From Podospora bellae-mahoneyi (taxonomy: Eukaryota > Ascomycota > Sordariomycetes > Sordariales > Podosporaceae), in NCBI RefSeq assembly GCF_035222275.1, contig NW_026946359.1, positions 2,418,001 through 2,482,000 on the forward strand: 64,000 nucleotides of DNA. The letters run 5' to 3'. Numbering within the stretch: the first letter of the stretch is position 1; every line of letters starts with the position of its first letter. The position numbers and the translations under genes are program-made. Below the pieces are notes generated by a model that did not search any database, had not been told where the DNA came from, and saw only the letters and a program-made list of their open reading frames with translations. Below are positions 36,501 through 48,334 of this stretch, piece by piece.

Positions 36501-39182
36501 AGTGGAAAAGAAGGCAAGGAGATCATGGAAGACTGAGGCTGGACTGGGGAGGATGGATTCAGAGACGATTCCCAGGTCAGTTAGGGAGTTGTCCAAGGCG
36601 AAGACAGAGGATACATCAGAGAGGGGGAGGAAGATGGAACGTGAGAAGAGCTCGCCGTCGCCAGAGCCTGTGCAACGGTCGTTCTCTTTCCCGGACGATA
36701 TTACTGATGAGGAGGCATTCGAGACACGCGATACCACGGGTGATGAGAAGAAGGAGCATGTCCGGGAGATGGTTCCTGTGGCAGACCAGCCTGTCCGGCT
36801 TCCACGCATGTCTAGCTTTGGGGACTTTATGCGATCTCATGCTAGTCTGCCGCCGGTTCAAGAGGAGCTCTCGGAGGAGGATGAGCCCAAGAAGCAAAAG
36901 ACGCCTGTCCGGCTCAACACACCGGCACATCATGCTTTACGAGACAGCGGTCTTGGAGAAGAGTCTCCCCGTGTTTCTCGAGGTCTCCAGCCTGGTGAGA
37001 CGGAGCATCTCCGTGACAGCGGTGTTCACCTCACACCACGCAACAGCACCGAGGTGGAACGCCAACAAAAGAGACGCTCACCACTGGGCGGAAGTGTTCG
37101 CCTGTTGGAGCCTTCACCGCCCCCTCACACGCCTGAGCCAGAAAAATCAGCGGTTGCATCGGCTGTTCCCAGCAGCAGTAGCGCCAAGCGGATTGGGCCC
37201 AACACCAGCATTCAACGCCTCCGCACGCCTGAGCCGTTGCGGCCTGACAGCCCAGGCAGTGTCGGGAGCATCCGGTCGCACAACACTGCAACCCCCCCGC
37301 TCCGACGAATGGACAAGCGAACCAGTGGGAACTTGCGGTCAGGCACGTCTAGCCAAACAGAGCTAGCCGCCAAGGCCCGCGAGCAGGGACACGGCCAAAA
37401 TTCATCCTCAACCGACCTTTCCCCAGCCATCGCTATCACTGGAGCTGCCGCACTGGGAGCCCTGGCCGCTGCTACCACCACCACTACCACCTCAACAGGC
37501 TCAACGTCCACATCTCCGCCCATTGCGAATGAAGGTCGCACCCGTGCCGCCAAGGACATGTCTGATGTCTTTGTGAGTTTTATCCCCTGTCACTATTTTC
37601 ATTATTCACTCTGCTAATCATGTTGTCCCGTCGACAGGAGGCTTATGGAGAGGGCCGAATTGGCTCTCCACGCTCACCGACCCGTCCGCACAGCATGCGT
37701 CGCCGCCAAAGCTTGCAAGTAATTGAGCTCGAGGCCCGCGTCGAACAGCTTATACATGAAAACCAGCAGCTGGCAAACAGCCGCGCCCAAGCCGAATCCC
37801 AGCTGGCCCGCGGGAGCCTCTCCTCCGACAGCGACCGCGAATATGAAATCGAGCAGCTCAAGCGCGCCCTCAACGAAGCCAATGGCGTTATCGAGCGATT
37901 AAAACAAACCAATGAGGGCCTGCGCAACTCTACCTCTGCCATCGCCGTCCAGCACCACGAGGAGGTTCGTCGCTACGAAGCCCAACAAGCTCAGGCCGCC
38001 AAAGAACTTCAGAAACAAGCGCGATCTGCCAAGGAAAAAGATGCCGAGATCGCCCATCTCCGCACCCAACTAGAGGCCTCGACCGAGGAAATCAAGAGGC
38101 TCCAGCAGCAGATTCTCGAGCAGAGCAGAGCCAGCGTCGACTCTGACTTCCTCGACGTCCGTGACATTGACTACTTTGACCATCGCTGCCAGCAGTTGTG
38201 CGCCCATGTCTCGCAATGGGTGCTCCGCTTCTCCAAGTTCAGCGACATGCGCGCATGTCGCTTGACGAATGAACTCAGCGATGAGAAGCTGATTGACCGT
38301 CTCGACAATGCCGTCCTTGACGGCTCCAATGTCGACACTTACCTCAATGACCGCGTCCGCCGTCGTGACATTTTCATGAGCATGACCATGACCATGATCT
38401 GGGAATTTGTCTTCACGCGGTATCTCTTTGGCATGGACCGTGAGCAACGCCAAAAGCTCAAGCACCTTGAGAAGCAGCTCATCGACGTCGGACCTCCCCA
38501 CGCTGTCCGACAGTGGCGTGCCGTGACATTAACGCTCTTGTCACGCCGTCCAGGTTTCAAGAGGCAGCGGGATCAGGACACAGAGGCGGTTGTCCAAGCC
38601 ATCTTGGACACTCTCGCCAAAATACTCCCTCCCCCTTCCAACCTGGAGGACCAAATCCAAGCCCAACTTCGCCGGGTAGTCCGTGAGGCGGTCGGGCTAG
38701 CAATAGAGATGCGCTGCCAAAGAGCAGAATACATCATGCTCCCTCCTCTCCAGCCCGAGTACGACGACGCCGGCGAACTCGTCGAAGACGTCAAGTTCAA
38801 CGCCGCCCTCATGAACGACGGGGGACAGTCCAATCTCACCAATGAGGAGCTCGAATCGACGGCTGCCACCGTCCGGGTGGTGCTGTTCCCGTTGGTGCTG
38901 AGAAAGGGGGATGACGAAGGGAGGGGGGATGACGAGATTGTTGTTACACCTGCGCAGGTTCTGGTTGCGAGGTCGGCGTATGCCTCGCCTGCCACGCCTA
39001 CGCAGAGCATAAGGGGGAAGAATGTGAGGTTGTTGACTCCGATTAGTGATGCTGGTGGGGGGGCGAGCGTTGGGGGACGGAGCCCGAAGCAGGAGAGAGG
39101 GGTTATGGGGCCGCCGCCGCAGCCGGGGTTGAGGGGGCAGGGGAGTGATGTTAGTATGGGGGATCATGGGGGGTACATTTAG
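15590..39182 (+). CDS. Giant leashin / involucrin-repeat-type protein (about 7,739 codons), with one in-frame TAA
   Basis: Six exons join exactly in frame: 15590..17439, 17538..29065, 29142..29336, 29392..30321, 30401..37572, 37638..39182. The start CCAAAATGATG opens a basic Arg-rich head. Then come RSRFGIRNFFALSSVKK (about 120-136) and a Ser/Asp block EEWESASDSDSDSDS (about 328). Charged Glu/Arg stretches (exon 2) lead into LPALPES-type repeats (about 1732-3465). Eight Lys-rich blocks such as KKSKKKKKK and 34- and 32-residue repeats follow in Glu/Pro/Val-rich sequence. The final exon has a heptad coiled coil and a globular tail with DIDYFDHRCQQLCAHVSQWVLRF. Fungal databases call this type 'involucrin repeat protein'; I take it to be leashin, which in Neurospora tethers Woronin bodies (LAH-1, binding WSC) and sits at the hyphal apex and septal pore rim (LAH-2). 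Neurospora splits the locus in two; here it reads as one unit except for TAA at codon 2850 (24235-24237). Identity is from architecture, not alignment. Confidence 0.75.
24031..24462 (+). repeat. Six exact-period 72-bp repeat units surrounding the TAA
   Basis: Unit starts (LP codons) fall at 24031, 24103, 24175, 24247, 24319 and 24391, exactly 72 bases (24 residues) apart. The TAA at 24235 lies inside the third unit (24175-24246). Counting the stop as one residue keeps the spacing perfect, showing that the segment evolved as coding sequence. Confidence 0.85.
24194..24241 (+). other. Candidate 48-base intron that would remove the in-frame TAA
   Basis: A perfect GTAAGT donor at 24194, a branch-like CTTAAC at 24226-24231 and a TTAG acceptor ending at 24241 enclose TAA 24235-24237. 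The length is 48, a multiple of three; splicing joins codon AAT and continues ALPASSDS. It is near the lower size limit of introns in these fungi and would cut 16 codons from one repeat unit. It could be a true cryptic intron or chance. Confidence 0.4.
31633..31990 (+). repeat. 34-residue (102-bp) tandem repeat in the giant protein, 3.5 copies
   Basis: Units start at 31633, 31735, 31837 and 31939 (last partial). Each has an EALxxPLPED-like start and a PVAEIEQ-like middle: TQAMLIPLP, AEAISIPLP, AEALTTPLP, VEALTVPLP. Spacing is exact but sequence has drifted, so the duplication is not recent. Confidence 0.85.
32320..32680 (+). repeat. 32-residue (96-bp) tandem repeat in the giant protein, about 3.7 copies
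   Basis: Units start at 32320, 32416, 32512 and 32608 (last partial): LAFAAEIALPEATADE, LVWATETPLPEDTADE, FALAAATPLPGVTEDE, LALATETPFPEVTEDE. Each full unit ends in a QD or QG pair. It shares the hydrophobic-PLP-acidic core with the 34-residue repeat 330 bases upstream, so the two arrays may have a common origin with different unit lengths. Confidence 0.85.
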
Positions 39183-40842
39183 GGAATGAAAGAAGGGTGG
39201 AAATGATTTTGGGCGTTTAAGGTTGGGAATTTGGGATATAAAGGGGGTATGAAATGATAGGGTGAATAGTTATGGGACGGGTGGGATATAATGTGTTGGG
39301 TATTCTTTTGTTATGTTTGGAGGGGGTGGGGGTGGAAAAAGACTATTTTAATATTCCTGGAGATGGATGTATTTTTTGGAAGGGGGGCATTTTATCTTGT
39401 CGGATCGTTTTGAGTTGTTGTTGTTACATACCCTGCTCTTGCTGCTGTTATCGTTTTTTTGAAATTTTCTCTCCTCTTGAAAGTTTTGAACCTGTTTTGA
39501 AAGATAAAATGCGTTTTTGCTATCAATACTTTGGAGTGTCGTTGCTGTGTTTTGGTGGGAGGTGGTGTTGTTGCTGATTGTTTGGCAAAGATGAAGTTGA
39601 AGTTTTACATCTCTTGCTTTGTTGGCTTGGCCGTTGCGATAGAGAGAAATTTGGGCAGGTGGCTGGCTGGCTATCATGGAAAAGAATGGATGATGATGAT
39701 GATGTTACGAACTTTCTACCAATTATTTGATGACAACTCACTCTGCTTCTTTCTGCACGTCAGTTTAGATATCATGATGCAAATGGGATTTGGAAGCGAA
39801 ATGTGACTTGCTCTTTTCTCAACTCTGTTTGACCTTTTGCTTGATGTGTTCTGTTGTGATCCATGCCGGGTAGTGCTGGTGGTATCTTATACATTGATAT
39901 CTTCATCAGTCCGGGCAGACAATCCTTTAAAGAAACGTAGGTATCTGTTGGTTTTGTCTTGCAAACTGGTGCCAACGGGGCACATGGTGGGTGAAGGTAA
40001 GGGGGAGACAATATGTTCAAAGGATTACAGTTTGCTCCTCATACATTCCTCTGCTTGTTTCATTCTTGGTGCAGCTTCAGTTTCTACATCACCCACCACA
40101 CTACTCACCCTAAGTATCTCGAGTGTTGTCAGAAAGGGACCGCCTTACTCACCAACTCAAATCACGGCACCACTCCCTAGAAAATATCACATCTCACCCA
40201 ACCATCGAATCTGCCCAAAACAAGCAAATCATATTTCTCTCAAAATTACTTCCTATCATCTACCTAACTGCCTTGTTCCCCCATCCCCCCTTAACCCGTT
40301 CTATCTTCCCCTATAACTAAGATACTACCCATTTTACACAACCTTTTACACTCCCTCCAAATTTCCACCCACAAATCCATTTTACACAACACCTACATTT
40401 CTGAAAATGTTTCCCCTCTTTTCCCATCTTCCCCTTTCCTTCCTCGTAAAGAAAAAACTGAAATAATGGTATAAAACGAGCGAGGAGTGAAAAGCAACAA
40501 AAGAAAAGCCAGAAGAGCAGACAAAACAAAGGACACCCATAGTAGAAACTATCATCCCCAAACACCGACCGTGCTTGCCTTGCTCCTCGAAACTGCGCCA
40601 CTCTTAGCATTGGCGATGACCTCCTCGCCCAGACTTTTTCTGTCTGTTTCCCTTTCCTCACCATTAATCTTGTTTGCTGTCCCCCGAAATCCCCATTTGT
40701 CTCAGTCCAACAGAAAGCTTGCTCAATCTTGTAGTGTCAAGATGTGCAAGATACGGTGCCAACAGAGCAAATAAAACTGCTTTGACATGAGAAAAACCAG
40801 CAAAATCAATACCCCATAAATCAGAACACCTTCTCTGGAAAC
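39183..40842. other. Gene-free region between the giant gene and the Zn2Cys6 gene
   Basis: The two flanking genes converge here, so this is shared 3' flank. The plus strand is T/G-rich up to about 39700 and A/C-rich near 40100-40450. Open frames of up to 159 codons look random. No RNA gene was recognised. Confidence 0.5.
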
Positions 40843-43800
40843 CTAATTCGGTCCCCATTGTGTTTGTGAGTGCTGCTGTTGATGATGGGGAGTATGAGCA
40901 TGTCCCATCTGAGCACCCAGGTTATGATTCATCTGAGCAGAGTGGTCCACCTGAAAAGAATTGAAGCTGAGCTCGCCGGTATTGGGGTCGGTAGGGAACA
41001 GAACATTGATAGCATCCTGCCAAAAAACAATGGTCAGTGATCGTGGAACACGCATCAGAGAGAACAAACACCTACCCAGTCAATATTATCCATCACGTTG
41101 ATGGCCGCCCCAGGCCCAGCAATGCTTCCATGACGTTGTGGCTGACCAACAACACTTCCACCATCACTGCTATTCTCAGGACTTCCAGGGTTCATATGCG
41201 GGAAACCCCATAGAACCTCACCGTTAGAGACACCGGCAAACACCATGTTGGGCATGATCGTTGGCTGTTGCGGAGGAAACATCATGGGTGAGTGCCCGAA
41301 AGAAGGAACGCGGGCCGGCATGCTCGAAGGCACCGAGTGAGCCATATTGCCATGTGACATTGGCATATTAATGGTGGGAATGGCATTTACAGGCATCTGG
41401 GGCATGCTTGGGTCAGGCTTCAACCCATGACCTGGACCGTTAACCGTCTGGTGCATCTGTTGCTGATGTTGAGGAAACGACCCGGTAGGAACCATGGCGT
41501 GTGACTGAATAGGTGATTCTTTCACGGCCTGCTTGTAGGGAACGGCCCTGGCAATACCAGTTGGCGCGCGGACCTTTCGCATGCCGAGATAGACGCTCGT
41601 CTTGCCCATGATCTCGGTCAAGATCTTGAGACTCTTTTGATCCCGCGCCTCATTGGGGTCCAAGTTGAAGACATAGTCGAGACACCTCCAGATCCTATTA
41701 CACTCCTTGTTCTGAGGCCGGTAATAAATCTCCGTGGCCAAGAGAAGGGCAATCTGATATTGCTGGTAAGCTCCAAGATACCATGACCAGTCCCGAAATC
41801 TGGGATCAGATTCGAGCTGAATCGCAGTTTCAATGATCAGAATGCCGCTCGTAATCAGAAGACCGTTCAGGCGTTCGGGCAATGGACTTGTAGCGTTAGA
41901 GTGGTACGGGTGTAGCACCATGGCGTGCAAGCGATAGATCAGAAGCTGCATGACAAGCTTCGCATATTTCTGAGCCGGCACCTCTTCGTTGAGGAAGCGG
42001 TTGTACTTCTCAAACATGCGCTTGCGAAAGTTTTCAATCTTGGTGAGTACGGCTGTCAGTGTTGTCTTGTGCGTTTCCAGCTTGCGTCGGTCCGCCCAGA
42101 TGATGCGCATCATCTCGTTGATCTCAAATCTCATCAACACAAGCATTGTCGACGTCCACTGATCAGCCGGTGGTGGAACAGAAACCATGTTCGCCGTGAG
42201 GTCGGTCTCTTCGCAGTTCAAAGGAAGCTTGGTATCATAGTCCTCGCGCCGAATGGCTGGCTTCGGTCCTTGGGCTTCGCATGTCCGTATGTCCAGGAAG
42301 CACAGCTGGTGCCAAACAAGCCGTCGCACGTGTGTTTCCAAGGGGCTAAGGCCGTAAGCCTCACCATCGCGGTGAAGCCCCATACACTCGGCCATTCTCA
42401 CAGCAGCACCAACCAGCACAGAGTGCGCTCTCGATACCTCGTCTCTACACAGCGGAAGCTGTGTATTTGTGTCAGCCAACTTTGCACGCCCCACGATGGT
42501 GGTACCGACTTACCATGTACATGATAAACGCCTGCATCGTCTCGAACTTTGTTGTTCGCAGAAAATTGGCCTTGCTCAGCGCCGTCTCGGTGGCCACCTT
42601 CATGTGAGCCACGATGGCGCTTTTCGTATTTCCAAATTCATTTTGAGCCTGGATTTCATCAAGACTGACTGCAGCACTGAACCAAGCAGCAAACACCAGT
42701 GCCTGCACCGATGGACGGGGCTCCCAGTTTTGTGCGATATCGTCCCAGAAGGACTGATACAAGGCCTCGAAAGACGGCCTGTGGACACACCGCGCAATAG
42801 GGTGAACTGCTTCGAAGTAGCGGTTGACCAGGCGCTGGCCCCACTCCCGACTTCCAGGTAACAGCTGTTCCAACGGCGGCGATACACCAGCTTGGCCAAA
42901 AAAGAAGCCGCTTGTGGGTGGAAGATAAGAGTCACCCGGCTTGAGAAAATCAGGGAGCATGTCGAAGGACGCCTCTGACGTGCCGTCACCCCCTAGCATC
43001 TGGGATGCCCCATTGAACCAGGGCGTAGTGGCAGAAGAGGGCGTCGTAGCTATCGGGGAACCTGCAATGCCAGCTTGAATCTAGATAATCAAACTCCATC
43101 AGAAACTTTCCTCGATATTTTGAACTCTGAATAACTCACCTCTTCCGAAATTCGTGGTCTGTTGAGTCCGCCAATTCTCTCGGTAATTCTCATTTTTCCA
43201 ACTCGGATGCCCAGATCGATCAAGTCGTCGGTACCAACCCCATCGGGATAGTCATCATAGGTGAGATCAAGCGCCACCATGGAGCTGATCTGGAGGTCAC
43301 GCTCCTCGTCAAAGTCATCCTCAACGTCGTCAGCCAGAATCCGTTGCTGTCGTGAACCACCACTTCTGCCTCCACCACCTCCGGTAGCCCCTCTGGCAAC
43401 ATCCCTCTCAAACTGCCTCTCAAGCGACCCAACCTTCTCCTTGATCTCTGTAAGCCTTATCTGGCTGGCCTCGTCAAGCTTGGGTCCGAGGTAGAGACAT
43501 TCTCTTGAAAATCTCACACAGTTGCTGCACGTCGCACCCTTGTTGCATTTGAGTTTTCGTCGCCGGCATTCGAGGCAGGAAGTGATCATGCGCAACCGCC
43601 TACGAATGGGCTTCGGGCCAGTAGTTGAAGATGATGTTCCATTAGGATTCTGCCCCGTTGGTGTGGATGTCCCCTCCCTACCTGTGTTTGGAGTCCCAGC
43701 TCCTTCTCCATTCGCACTTGGCAACGGCTGTTGCTGCTGTTGATGTGGCGGCGGCACCGTCGTCGAACTGCCTCTCCTAGATCCGGCATGGGCCGTGCCG

Positions 43801-43928
43801 TCCAAGCCAACCCCAAGATGCGATGGTGACATGTGGGCCGCATGATGCGGTGCGGCTGTGGCATAACCGCCTTGGCTTGGTTGGAATCCCACCGGGACTG
43901 TGGGATGCTGTTGATACCTGGCAGCCAT
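40843..43928 (-). CDS. Zn2Cys6 fungal-specific transcription factor, about 970 residues
   Basis: Four exons, complement(40843..41016, 41076..42458, 42514..43080, 43140..43928); all introns are 55-59 bases and phase 0. I chose ATG at 43928 (ATCATGGCTGCC), which has a better context than an in-frame ATG at 43970 that would add 14 residues. The binuclear cluster at about 117-144 reads C-x2-C-x6-C-x5-C-x2-C-x6-C (CLECRRRKLKCNKGATC...). The linker EKVGSLERQFERD may form a short coiled coil. The middle homology region (about 350-620) has HPIARCVHRPSFEALYQ and the GLHRDGEAYGLSPLETHVRRLVWHQL signature. The tail is Met/Pro/Gln-rich and ends in a HQQQHSQTQW tract. It should bind paired CGG-like half sites in the nucleus. 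Target genes are unknown and no neighbour is an obvious regulon member. Confidence 0.9.
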
Positions 43929-46900
43929 GATGAATATCGCAGATCTGCGTAACCCCTGAACCAATTCCAAACTACCCCCTATTATGTTCCGATCCAGACA
44001 AATGTTCAGCCTGGATGTTTAGGTATGCGAGCCGCCGGCGAGATGTAAACACCAGAGGATCTCCGTACGATATCGAATTTAGGTGCTTCTTTTTTGCGGC
44101 ACACACGGCTCGAATCCGATTTGGCAAGGTTTTGTCGTGTTGCCGATGTGGAATGAGCCGGCAGAACGACACTCGCGCTAGGAGGCGTCGGGCACGCAAG
44201 GTGATTCGCAAGCCGAAGACGGTCTCAGGGAGCGTGGCGACAGCCGGCGTTCTTACTACGGGCGTAATGAATCAAGATAAGTGACTACTGCGAGTATCGA
44301 AACTGTGAAAGGATGCCGAGATACTGCCTCACAGATAGGAAGCTGAACGAGATGATGGAGGGGACAATCGTTCCTTTGAACACCTCCCATCCACCTTCTA
44401 CCCCTTTCTCTTCCTCAACCGCGGCTCTGGTCCCGTCGAGGTATGGGGTGCCGACAGACGGATACTTGAAATCTGTCTTTGTACGAGTGTTTTGAATTCT
44501 GCTTATTGACGCATGGGAGGCTGTGGATATGGCGATGTGAGATGGCGTCACTACTAATCGCGGCAGTGGAAGTGACCGACTCCCTTCTCGCTCGACAACC
44601 AGCTCGTTTCGTATATCGAATGACTTTGTCGACGACACTCCAGTCACGGGCAGTTGCTGCTTCTGCGGATGGGAGCTGGCATCAGTGAAACTGGATCAGC
44701 AGTAGGTCTGAGGCGAGGACCAAGGCCACAGGTCCAGGCAGTGTGAGAGGAGGCTCGGGAAACAGGACGAGGAAGGAGAAGTCGGGGGCCAAGCTGCTGT
44801 ATCAGAGACTGCGGGGTCAACACCGGGGCTGCGGGCAGCACAATGCAGAGCAGGGAACACCGGGTAGGGTACGGTCTTGTTGAATGCGGGTTGCGGGCGG
44901 CGGGCTGCAAACTGCGGGACGTCTGGCCAAGCAAAAGGCTCATCGGACGACACGAGAGAGAGACTGTCGGCGAATCAAGACCATCAGCGGCACCTGACCA
45001 GACGAGCAGATCAGACATGCAGATAGCCAGACGAGGCCAGGCAAGAGGGTCGAAACGAAGCCGAGAAGGAGGCGTCGGCGGGTGCCCGGCTGCCCGAGGG
45101 TATTTGTGTGTAGGTAAGAGGTAGGTGATGTGGTGAGGTGGTCAACGGACAGAGGTGTCGTGTGCTAGAGGACAAGGAAAAGCTTATCGGATTCTCGTTT
45201 CGGTCAAACGGTGCGATCCCAGGAGTCTGGTGGGCCTCGGAGAGGAATCCAGCTCTGATAGCCTTGCTCACGCCCTTGTTTCAGCTCGGCCCTGGCAGGT
45301 AGCAGAGCAGGTCAGAAACGTGTTCAGCGGGCTTGCTTGCTTGTGTGGTGCTTCTGTTCGGTTGAGTGAACGGCTGTCACATATGGTTTGCTTGGTTGTA
45401 TGTGTGTGACTGTCCCTTGACAGCACTGGACGGCCTTAACTGCTTAGTTGCCTCATCATAAATACCCCCCAGAACCACCCGAGCCAGGCGAACGGCGGAA
45501 TGACGGAATTGTCACTGTCACTGTCACAAGCGATTTGGACGGGGGCCACCTCAGTGGAGGGCAGGACCCTCTGGCTCCTTCCCCCGGCGGTGTCACACAC
45601 CCGAACCTGGATGGGAGAGCCAGTGGCAGCGCTAGAATTGTAATCCATAGCGAAGCAAAAGAAAGATATGCCGCTACAAAACGACGGGAAAGGAAAGAGC
45701 GTTTTGAAGCTCGGAACCTGTCACCACCCACTCTCCGCCCCCTTTCTCGGTTTGACACTGGCACTGACACTACCTAGCCGGCAGAGAGAGAGCCACCTCA
45801 TCCCATCTTAGATGTCCACCGTTTCACCGACATCTGCCTCCACCTCAGTCCTGGAAGTCTTTTCCCATCTCCAGTCAGCTGATGGAATGAACCTGCTGTC
45901 GGTGTGCTCTCGGTTGCGATGTGTTCCCGCTCCCGCCTACTTCATGACCTTGTTTCCTGTCCCATCGTATCATGTACTCCTAGGTGCGCAGGCGTTTCCT
46001 CGGACCACAGCAGCAGCATCCAATGTCCCGGAAATACCATACCTCATGTCTGTGTATGTTTGCAAAACATTGGTGCCATCGAAGTAAGTGTGCGAGTGTC
46101 TAGAAGGATTTGTATGTCCTCTGCCACTCTTCCCATGTCAACAAGTCCACAAACACCACGGAACGCATAGCTTGTAGCCCGTCAACAGACAGTGGGGGAG
46201 GGGGAGGGGGGCTGTCGGGCAAGGAAGACGCCGAACTTCCGTCGATGAACGTTGTCCGGGAATTTTGTGCATATCTGAGCTGCTCCAGGTAGATGATTCC
46301 ATCCCTACATGAGCTGGCTTCTTGGTGCCATTCCCTCAAACATTTTTCGTTCGCAGCTCTCAGCCCCATTTAAACCTTGACTCCACCTGGACTGCTCCAA
46401 GAGCAGAGGCATGTGAAGCCTCCGAGTCCTGCTTGGTGTCTGAACGGAGATGGTGTGCCCCCTGAGACAATCAGCCAGCCAATTTTTGCTTTCTTTGCCT
46501 AGCTACCTGTTCCCCCAACCCGTGTAGAATGACTGCATATAAGATATAAGCCAGTATAAAACCCAAAAAGACAGGTAATTAGTGGCGATCGAAACATCCA
46601 CCGGGAACAAAGCATATCGGGTATATGTGCAACGTCAGTCTAGGGGTCATCGCCCGCCCGTCCGTCCCTTGATGGCCTTTTTCTTCCCTGGCAGTAACGG
46701 TCCCAAACGGGACGCTTGTTTTTGATGCTGAGAGGACTACCCCAAAGCAATCGAGTATGACTTGTATGAGCTGAGCTCCGGTCTAAACTCTGTCTCGCCC
46801 TTCACCCTCGTCCCCGAAGTGGGTTCGGTAGGAACAGCAGGCCAGTAGCTCACGCTCTATTCGGACCGGAAGGCCAGAACAGACTCCACCAGCCTGCAGC

Positions 46901-48246
46901 ATCGATTTCCCCAGACTCACTGAGACAGACATACAGATTAGACAGCCCAAAGTGGGCAGAAACGGGCATTGAGAAGGCCAGGAGCAGATGCTGTCCTAGC
47001 CCACCATCATAAATCTTAGATTGCTCCGTGTTTGGCCAGAGATGGGTCGCTGCAGCATCGAGATAAGGCTCCTTGACTGGTGGAGAGTAAGTGCCGCGGG
47101 ATGATGATCATGAGGATTCAGACATGAAAGTTCACCGCTCCGGATGGCAAAAGACAGTGTTGAAAATGCCCTCAAAAAAAAAAGAAAGAAAGAAAAAAAA
47201 CAAAAGAAAACCGGACATGACGGAGACTTCTTATCCCGGAGTCCGACCTCTTTCCATCTCATCTTTGGAGTCTTTTTCCCCCTTCCACCGGAAAAGCAAC
47301 CTGCCGTCCCCGGGTCCCGAAAAGACGCAACGATACCCGAGGTCAGGAGGCGGCGTCGTTTTCCGCTGCTCTAGTACCTGGCTGATCAAACCGTCCGCCC
47401 AGAATGTGTAGGCTCCCGGGCAGACACACGGACGGGAGAAGGCGGCCTCTTGTCCCGAGTTTGTGGATTGAGGGTTTCCTGGCCAAGGACAGCGCCAAAG
47501 TGTGTGCATGGGATTCCCAGATCTGGACTACATCGGGCAATCAATATATCTGCACCACCAACAACAAGAAGACACAGAGAAAAAAAAGGCTGGGGGAGGG
47601 TGGGGGGTTAAAGGGCACCTATCATCCGGGCATCCTCCCCCAGATGGGTAGCTTCCTCACCCTGTCCACCTGCGCATGCAAATGTCCAGGGATGGATCGA
47701 CTTTCTCTCTGCCACCAGAGCAAGACACCGCAGGCAGGATCGGAAGAAGCATCGTGGCAACCGAAACCACTCACACCTCACTCCCACGCGCTGCTGATTC
47801 TCTTCTCCCCCTTTCGTGTGACTACTAGCTGTGGTGTAGCTATGTGTCTCTGTGCAACGCAACGACCTGCAGCTTCCAGGTCAGTAATAACAAGCAGTGC
47901 AGCCCGAGCCATGCCTGCGAGCACGACGCATGTAATCTAGTGTAGAGTAGAAAAACACAGCAACCCACCGCACGGCCCGGACACTGCATCTCCCTCCTCT
48001 GGCCCTTCACACGTATCCATCCTTTTTGCATTGGTGATCAGGCCCTCTCTTCTATCTCGTCTTGCCTACTTCTCGGACCGGTTCACCTTCACTCTGACAA
48101 GACCTTTGCTCCTGGTAAGACATAACAACCCTGTGATCACCTGCGTAACACACACCAAGACCACTTGTGTACACACCGTCAAAGCTTTCTCCGGAAAGAA
48201 AAGGAAGCGGGGTAACAGAAAAAGAATGCGTGAGAAAAAAAAGTGG
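43929..48246. other. Gene-free region upstream of the Zn2Cys6 gene
   Basis: About 4.3 kb with no supported protein gene. It should hold the promoter and leader of the transcription factor (right-hand side of that gene) and the 3' flank of the gene ending at 48335. The longest frame (47404-47940, 178 codons) has no protein-like composition. A-rich runs occur near 47168-47210. Long upstream regions are usual for regulatory genes; a non-coding RNA cannot be excluded. Confidence 0.45.
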
Positions 48247-48267
48247 TAGATAGATAGATAGATAGAT
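48247..48267. repeat. TAGA microsatellite
   Basis: Five tandem copies of TAGA (plus one base) lie just downstream of the stop of the minus-strand gene at 48335. It is a simple repeat of likely variable length. Confidence 0.9.
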
Positions 48268-48334
48268 GGGTATCATAGACTGTATATGGGTAACTGTCAA
48301 CAGACATTAGTTACCCCCTGAGAAACCTTCAAGG

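Noticed and set aside
43929-43970. Upstream in-frame start for the Zn2Cys6 factor
   Set aside because: The ATG at 43928 has the better context and begins the plausible N-terminus; the 14-residue extension cannot be excluded but is less likely.
47404-47940. 178-codon plus-strand frame in the large gap
   Set aside because: Random-looking composition, no domain, no plausible introns or partners.
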